NCBI GenBank assembly: GCA_045661345.1
Contig: JAZRFM010000015.1
Span: forward strand, 62,001 to 126,000
From: RUG12461 sp045661345
GTDB taxonomy: Bacteria > Bacillota > Clostridia > Lachnospirales > Lachnospiraceae
Direction: 5' to 3'
DNA: 64,000 nt
Position numbers and translations under genes: made by a program. Of this stretch, positions 59,218-64,000 are shown piece by piece. Each line of letters begins with the position of its first letter. Within the stretch, counting starts at the first letter, position 1. Under the pieces are notes generated by a model. It made no database searches, was not told the origin of the DNA, and worked only from the letters and a program-made list of their open reading frames with translations.

Positions 59218-61878
59218 TTACTTTCCGCGATAACGGATGGAGACGGAAGAATCCTTGGATTCGCAATAGAAACCTTTCGTCCCCTCTTTGCGGCTTCCGG
59301 CAGGAACTTCAGCAGGCGGTACGACATCCGGTCTTTCTCCCTTGATCACCAGGAGAAAATCCGTATCACCGCCAACCGAGATATCTCCGGGTTTTTCAAA
59401 CGTCAGGCCGCTGATATCCACCTTGCCGGGATTGACAAGGGTAAGGGTACCGTTATCCCCTTCTGACAGATAGATCCGACCTGAGATCGCAAGATCATGC
59501 CCTGCGCAGTCAATGGTGAAATCCTTCTTAATAGAAGTGTCTACCGTAGCATTGGCATCAGAAGCAAGCGTCATCTCGCTGTTAAGTCCGATCGTCTGGC
59601 TCACAAGCTGATCATACTCCGGAGACCCCGTGCTTGCTTCTTCCTCCGCAATATCTCCCGATGCTGTTTCTGTTGCTTCTGCCTTCGCTTCTTCACTGCC
59701 ATCATATTTGATATCGTATCGAAGCAACCGTGAACTGAACTTGAATTCGCCCACCCACAAGTGTCCGTTGGAATACGCCAGATAGGTCGGTTTGAAGATG
59801 GAACCGTCCGTCGCAATACTATGGAACTCATCTCTGACAGTACCTTCATATTTGGTATACACGGGATAATTATCCAACATTCCCATCGAACTGCACTGTT
59901 CAAACTCCCTGTCTGCAATTGCTGCATCCAGCGAATCCCAGATCCTGATCTCATTGTTATCAGCAGCGAGAAATTGACCATTCGGCAAAAGGATCGCATC
60001 TTTCACAATTTCAAAATCAGGATGGAACCCTTCTCTATGGATATGCGACGTGCTGAATACTTCCCCATATACGCTCAGATCCGAGACATTGTAGACCGTC
60101 ACTTTTCCCTCTTCCTCTTTCGCTGCCATCAGATAAGTCCCATCGCAGGTCAGACCGGATATGTATGGGGCATCCACTTGATTGATCGCGTTTTCAAACG
60201 ATCCTGCAGCATCTGACAGCGGGAGTTTAAAAAGTTTTTCATCTGCCTCGGAATATAAAAAGAATCCTTCGTCGCAAGTCTCAATCCTCGAACGTTCTCT
60301 TCCGATGCAATGCTCAAACTCGATCCGTTTGTCGTACAAGTCTCCCGTAAGCGGGATCTGATTCCAGATCAGCAGCGAAGAATCCGTCAAAACCATCATC
60401 CTGCCTTGTTTATCCACCGCCACATCGATCGGGCTGTCCCACTCTGGCGGAAAATGATACACAAGATCAGGAATCGCATGATCCGTGTCCGGGATCGTCT
60501 TATAAATACAGATCAGACCGTTATAATCGTCAATAAATACCAGGCTGGTTCCGTCTGATGCAGATGCAGGGTTCTGGTACTGACTCCGAAGCACACTCAT
60601 ACTCCTGACATTTTCATCCGCGCCGATAAATCCTGACGGTTCCATATAGTTATCCTTCGTAACCTTTCCGTCATAAATTGCAACAAATCCGCTATTGTAA
60701 TACGGAATGTATGTCTTCCCGTCAATATAAAGCATCTTGTTATAGTCACCATTACGGAAATATTCGAGATCTGTGTTTAAGATTGTCGCAGCTGTTTGAT
60801 CAGCACTGTCGATCAGACCGTCATAGATATGAAAGCTTTCATCATTTTGTGCCGAACCATACAGATCTCCGTCGATGATCGCACCTCCAAGCTGCAGATC
60901 GATATGGAAATCAGCATCCCGTCCGTCGTTTGGATAAGTACGCCATACATGGCTCCCTTGCGAGCCCATCTGATATCCGTCCCCGCTCCAGCCAAGATTA
61001 TGATCGCCGATCAAGAGATAATCTCCGTCAGAGATCACGGTTCTGGGCGTTCCTCCTGTATTGATCACCTGATCCGCAGTCTCACCGGCAATCGCAGATT
61101 CCACATCATCCCAAAAAGCCACCTGACCGGCCTCGGTACTCGTTGCGATGAGTTTCTTTCCGTCACTCCACACTTCCCATGGCCACATCAGGTCATTTTC
61201 AGCGTTGACCGATGTGATCACATGATCCGCTGCCGCGCCGTTCTCTGTCGGAACGGAATCCCAGACGAGCAGACGATTATTATTGGTATCAGCGACGATC
61301 AGTTTCTCTCCGGCAAACGTGACTGCCACCGGCCAGTTTACCTGATCCATCCCGATACCGGCTGTAAAGCTCTCAAAATCTTTTTGTCCGAGCACCACAT
61401 CTGCCTGCGTATTGCCCGTTGGCAGGGAATTCCAGATCAAAACCCTGTTATTCCAGGTATCGCAGAGCACCAGATGTTTGCCGTCCGAAGCAATCCCGTT
61501 GGGGTGGTTTAACTGCGTTTTGCCGCATTCGGCAGGAAAGTCCGACATGATCAGATTTGCGCGCATATCCGCGTTCAGCTTCTCCGGCGCATCCACGGGA
61601 TCTTTCGCCGTCTGATAATCTCCCGGATTCACATCCACATAGACCACATAGCCTTCATTATTGATCCAGTGCTTGATCACATTGTCATCTTCCGCACTTT
61701 CCATATCAGTGGGTCCATTTTGAGAAACGGCAGATGAATCATCTGCCGTTTGGGAAGTCGTCTCCGTTCCTTCTGTAGTTGCCTGTGCAGGGGCAGTGCT
61801 CCCGCAGCCTGCCAAAACTGTCGGCAATGTCATGCCCATTGCCAGCACAACCGCAAGGTATCTGGTTGTCTTTCTCAT
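59218..61878 (-). CDS. Large lipoprotein with NHL-like beta-propeller
   Basis: The 886-residue protein has a lipoprotein signal (lipobox LAGC, Cys25), a Ser/Thr/Glu-rich linker, and repeated blades of the kind NHPNGIASDGKHLVLCDTWNNRVLIWNS, with NRVLIW and NRLLVWD echoes and VVLGQKDF-type linkers. These fit NHL-type propellers. The last 130 residues (FTIDCAGHDLAISGRIYL, LTLVNPGKVDISGLTF) suggest a small parallel beta-helix or sandwich. It is probably anchored outside the membrane and binds a polymer or protein. GGAGG precedes the ATG; the HIT gene ends 15 bp upstream. Function is unknown. Confidence 0.75.
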   Translation of the reverse strand: MRKTTRYLAVVLAMGMTLPTVLAGCGSTAPAQATTEGTETTSQTADDSSAVSQNGPTDMESAEDDNVIKHWINNEGYVVYVDVNPGDYQTAKDPVDAPEKLNADMRANLIMSDFPAECGKTQLNHPNGIASDGKHLVLCDTWNNRVLIWNSLPTGNTQADVVLGQKDFESFTAGIGMDQVNWPVAVTFAGEKLIVADTNNNRLLVWDSVPTENGAAADHVITSVNAENDLMWPWEVWSDGKKLIATSTEAGQVAFWDDVESAIAGETADQVINTGGTPRTVISDGDYLLIGDHNLGWSGDGYQMGSQGSHVWRTYPNDGRDADFHIDLQLGGAIIDGDLYGSAQNDESFHIYDGLIDSADQTAATILNTDLEYFRNGDYNKMLYIDGKTYIPYYNSGFVAIYDGKVTKDNYMEPSGFIGADENVRSMSVLRSQYQNPASASDGTSLVFIDDYNGLICIYKTIPDTDHAIPDLVYHFPPEWDSPIDVAVDKQGRMMVLTDSSLLIWNQIPLTGDLYDKRIEFEHCIGRERSRIETCDEGFFLYSEADEKLFKLPLSDAAGSFENAINQVDAPYISGLTCDGTYLMAAKEEEGKVTVYNVSDLSVYGEVFSTSHIHREGFHPDFEIVKDAILLPNGQFLAADNNEIRIWDSLDAAIADREFEQCSSMGMLDNYPVYTKYEGTVRDEFHSIATDGSIFKPTYLAYSNGHLWVGEFKFSSRLLRYDIKYDGSEEAKAEATETASGDIAEEEASTGSPEYDQLVSQTIGLNSEMTLASDANATVDTSIKKDFTIDCAGHDLAISGRIYLSEGDNGTLTLVNPGKVDISGLTFEKPGDISVGGDTDFLLVIKGERPDVVPPAEVPAGSRKEGTKGFYCESKDSSVSIRYRGK

Positions 61879-61893
61879 ACAGAGCCTCCTTGA

Positions 61894-62304
61894 TTATGAT
61901 TGCAGAGATGTACAGATCTCCTTCATTTCCTCATCCGTAAAGGTTTCATGTGACCAGTTAAGGATCTGATCTTTGCCCTGATAGCGCGGGATCAGATGTA
62001 CATGGAAATGGAAGACCGTCTGGCCGGCGGTTTCGCCGTTGTTTTGTAGAACGTTAAAACCGTCACACTTCAAGACATCCGTCATGTGCTTTGCCATCTT
62101 CTTCGCCAACGGAAGTACCTTTGCTGCCGTCTGATCATCAATCTCATAAAGATTCGCGAAATGCTCCTTTGGAAGGATCAGCGCGTGCCCTTTTGTCGCC
62201 GGGCTTGCATCCAGGATCACCGTGAAATCATCATCCTCATAGATCTTATTCGTCGGGATCACCCCGTTCGCCAATTTACAAAAAATGCAGTTGTCGTCTT
62301 TCAT
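61894..62304 (-). CDS. HIT family nucleotide hydrolase/transferase
   Basis: The 136-residue protein is a histidine-triad protein (HinT/Fhit superfamily) with the HFHVHLIPR catalytic motif and an N-terminal CIFCK zinc-type pair. Such enzymes hydrolyse adenosine phosphoramidates or dinucleoside polyphosphates. AAGGAGA precedes the ATG, which lies 15 bp after the stop of the flavodoxin/SCP2 gene, so the two are probably cotranscribed. Confidence 0.95.
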   Translation of the reverse strand: MKDDNCIFCKLANGVIPTNKIYEDDDFTVILDASPATKGHALILPKEHFANLYEIDDQTAAKVLPLAKKMAKHMTDVLKCDGFNVLQNNGETAGQTVFHFHVHLIPRYQGKDQILNWSHETFTDEEMKEICTSLQS

Positions 62305-62319
62305 CTCACCAGTCTCCTT

Positions 62320-63309
62320 TCAGAACACAAATACCTGATCCAGCATCCGTAAAGTCTTGAAATTGCCTTTTGCAGACATCATCCCTGTCATAAAAGCGCG
62401 CTGGAACGTCATCCGGCCGCTCACAATTTCCTCCATCACCTGCGCGGTAACTTTCGCGTAGATATCCGCATTCTCCTGCTGCCCGTAATGGATATTCAAC
62501 TCGTCGTTATGAACCTCCACCACCAAAGGCTTTTTGCGCCCTTCGATCATGAAAAGATAGGTGGCCGCAAAATCCTCCTGCGGAGCAAAGTGCTGCTGCA
62601 GATCCAGGATATACGGCGTCTCATCATCGGAACTGTCCTGTCCCATCAACCCGCGAAACATGGAAGTCAGTTCCTCCAGGTCTTCCTTCTGCTTATTGAC
62701 AAAGGTGTCATCTGACACATAACGCGCCAGCTGATCGCTCTCCTGCGGCGTCAGATCCATCTGTCTGGTACGGAGAACCGTCTGCTTCACAGCCTGATTG
62801 CTGCTCGGAAGACTCCGGATCTTCTGACTGATCGTCCGGTAAAGGTTCTCTGCGGTCTTCTCGATCAGGAGGTTGTAGCTCTCATTCATTTCAAAGACTA
62901 CCAGATCCTCAACATATCCACAGATCCCGGCACAGGGGAGTCCGCCAAGGATCTCCCAGGCGTTCTTTAAAGTCAGCTCGCCCTCTCGTTCGCCGTAAGT
63001 CGTGGACATCACCACCGGCTGCATATAGGTCGACGCGATCTTCTCCTTGTCCCCGTATAGCCAGCAGGCATCCAGAAACTGCTGCATGAAGCCGCCGATC
63101 CCAAGCCATTCCACTGTCGTGGCCAGAATGATCCCATCGGCATCCTTTAAAGTCTGCGGCAGCGTGGAAATGCTGTTTTTCATCTCGTAAATGTTGTAGC
63201 GGGAAACCGTCACATTCAGCTCATGCAGGACATCTTCGATTTTTTGCAGAACATACAGGGTCGGGTCGTCAAGTACCCCCCGGCCTCCGTAATAGATGTT
63301 GATCTTCAT
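62320..63309 (-). CDS. Flavodoxin-fold protein fused to an SCP2-like domain
   Basis: Residues 1-180 look like an NAD(P)H-dependent FMN reductase/flavodoxin fold (INIYYGGRG start, DADGIILATTVEWLGIGG loop, VVMSTTYGERE). Residues about 225-329 look like an SCP2 (sterol-carrier) domain, with AKVTAQVMEEIVSGRMTFQR and SAKGNFKTLRML. The role is unknown; electron transfer with a bound lipid-like ligand is possible. There is no ribosome-binding site; TATACT stands six bases before the ATG, suggesting a leaderless message. Confidence 0.78.
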   Translation of the reverse strand: MKINIYYGGRGVLDDPTLYVLQKIEDVLHELNVTVSRYNIYEMKNSISTLPQTLKDADGIILATTVEWLGIGGFMQQFLDACWLYGDKEKIASTYMQPVVMSTTYGEREGELTLKNAWEILGGLPCAGICGYVEDLVVFEMNESYNLLIEKTAENLYRTISQKIRSLPSSNQAVKQTVLRTRQMDLTPQESDQLARYVSDDTFVNKQKEDLEELTSMFRGLMGQDSSDDETPYILDLQQHFAPQEDFAATYLFMIEGRKKPLVVEVHNDELNIHYGQQENADIYAKVTAQVMEEIVSGRMTFQRAFMTGMMSAKGNFKTLRMLDQVFVF

Positions 63310-63315
63310 GCACTA

Positions 63316-63344
63316 AGTATAGAAAATCCGCACATGATAGTCAA
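63316..63344 (-). promoter_or_regulatory. Promoter of the flavodoxin/SCP2 gene, leaderless arrangement
   Basis: TTGACT (63344-63339), 17-nt spacer, TATACT (63321-63316), then six bases to ATG 63309. Confidence 0.75.
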
Positions 63345-63346
63345 TG

Positions 63347-63355
63347 TGCTATAAT
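63347..63355 (+). promoter_or_regulatory. Rhomboid gene extended -10, leaderless arrangement
   Basis: TGCTATAAT with a perfect TATAAT (63350-63355), then seven bases to ATG 63363. No clear -35. It lies just beyond the -35 box of the divergent promoter. Confidence 0.6.
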
Positions 63356-63362
63356 AACCATT

Positions 63363-64000
63363 ATGAGTGATGCAGCGCCTGTTCCCTACCCGGGGCAAAA
63401 TGATCAAAACGAATACGACACGATGCGGCTGTTCAGATCCGGTCCGAAGGTACCTGTGGTCTGCTGTATCCTGATCGCTGTCAACATCTTTGTTTTTGTT
63501 GTGTATCATGTCAGGTATGACACGATTGACGCTGTCTTCTTCAGCGCACACGGCGGCATGTACCCTCCTGCCGTGCATGAAGGCGAGTGGTGGCGGCTTA
63601 TCACCTGTCTGTTCCTGCATGCCAACACGTATCATTTGATGAACAATATGATCATGCTGTTTGCGGTCGGCGCATTTGTGGAGGAAGCTCTCAAACCCCT
63701 GAAATTCCTGATCCTGTACTTCGGCAGCGGCATCGGCGCCTCTCTGGCCTCCTACTTTTATGCAGGTCTTCATACCGGTATGGTTTCCATCGGCGCTTCG
63801 GGCGCGATCTTCGGCGTTCTCGGCGCATTGATCGCCATTGTCCTTCTTTATAAAGGTCATTATGCGCGCCTGTCCTGGAAAGGTATGCTGTTGCTGCTGG
63901 CTCTTTCCGTATACTACGGCTTTGCCAGCGGCGGGATTGACAATGCCGCGCATCTCGGTGGGCTTCTGATCGGCTTTCTGCTGGGGCTCCTGCTCTACAG
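63363..64000 (+). CDS. Rhomboid family intramembrane serine protease, partial
   Basis: The gene runs off the right edge after 212 codons. The product has a short cytoplasmic N-terminus, a first membrane helix (VCCILIAVNIFVFVVYHV), the WWRLITCLFLHAN loop with HLMNNM, the catalytic Ser in GASGAIFG and the catalytic His in AAHLGGLLIGFLLG. It should cut membrane proteins within the lipid bilayer. The end and any C-terminal extension lie outside the window. Confidence 0.92.
   Translation, partial: MSDAAPVPYPGQNDQNEYDTMRLFRSGPKVPVVCCILIAVNIFVFVVYHVRYDTIDAVFFSAHGGMYPPAVHEGEWWRLITCLFLHANTYHLMNNMIMLFAVGAFVEEALKPLKFLILYFGSGIGASLASYFYAGLHTGMVSIGASGAIFGVLGALIAIVLLYKGHYARLSWKGMLLLLALSVYYGFASGGIDNAAHLGGLLIGFLLGLLLY

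Overview
The window reads as a chromosomal segment of a butyrate-forming anaerobic Firmicute, most likely a Lachnospiraceae member. The reasons are the gene families (butyryl-CoA:acetate CoA-transferase, SpoVG, GlgC/GlgD pair, YesM/YesN regulators with a YtfQ-type sugar ABC system, DnaD/DnaI primosome genes), strong AGGAGG ribosome-binding sites, sigma-A-like promoters, a SAM-I riboswitch on metK and a group IIC intron close to the Eubacterium rectale type. I saw no rRNA, tRNA or CRISPR array. The species cannot be named from this sequence.

Layout. 1-590 holds broken remnants of accessory genes. 591-7591 is an unusual island on the minus strand: a reverse transcriptase followed by two exporter-type ABC proteins of the NHLM (peptide export) kind, one with a peptidase domain that has lost its catalytic residues, then a methyltransferase-like protein with cysteine clusters. 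No precursor peptide or HlyD-type subunit is visible. 7659-15638 is a signalling run on the minus strand: Hpt protein, HD-GYP/receiver protein, hybrid histidine kinase, GGDEF protein and chemoreceptor, so it can both make and degrade c-di-GMP.

15752-23109 is mixed housekeeping: hpf, a short-chain dehydrogenase, the butyrate CoA-transferase (plus strand), a 156-bp inverted repeat, an S66 peptidase overlapping an Lgt-like gene, a small membrane protein, an RluA-type pseudouridine synthase, and metK under a SAM-I riboswitch. 23240-26380 (plus) encodes a second HD-GYP protein and an OmpR-type two-component pair. 26381-38357 (minus) is a wall and DNA-maintenance block: murC, dnaD, dnaI, prs, pth, mfd, an M23 peptidase and murA, with a promoter/terminator/DnaA-box arrangement before dnaD. 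38623-41415 (plus) is glgC-glgD-spoVG.

41473-50098 (minus) is a sugar ABC system with its own YesM/YesN regulators and a second sugar-binding lipoprotein that probably acts as the sensor. A group IIC intron (50135-51982) sits between this locus and the terminator of a SleB-type wall hydrolase gene (52039-53535). 53671-57990 (minus) is a pgi/aldolase/psuK/psuG operon. The window ends with murG (plus), a large propeller lipoprotein, a HIT protein and a flavodoxin/SCP2 protein (minus), and the start of a rhomboid protease (plus). Four genes (murC, the second sugar-binding protein, the flavodoxin/SCP2 protein and the rhomboid) have a -10 box only 6-7 nt before the start codon and no ribosome-binding site, so they look leaderless.
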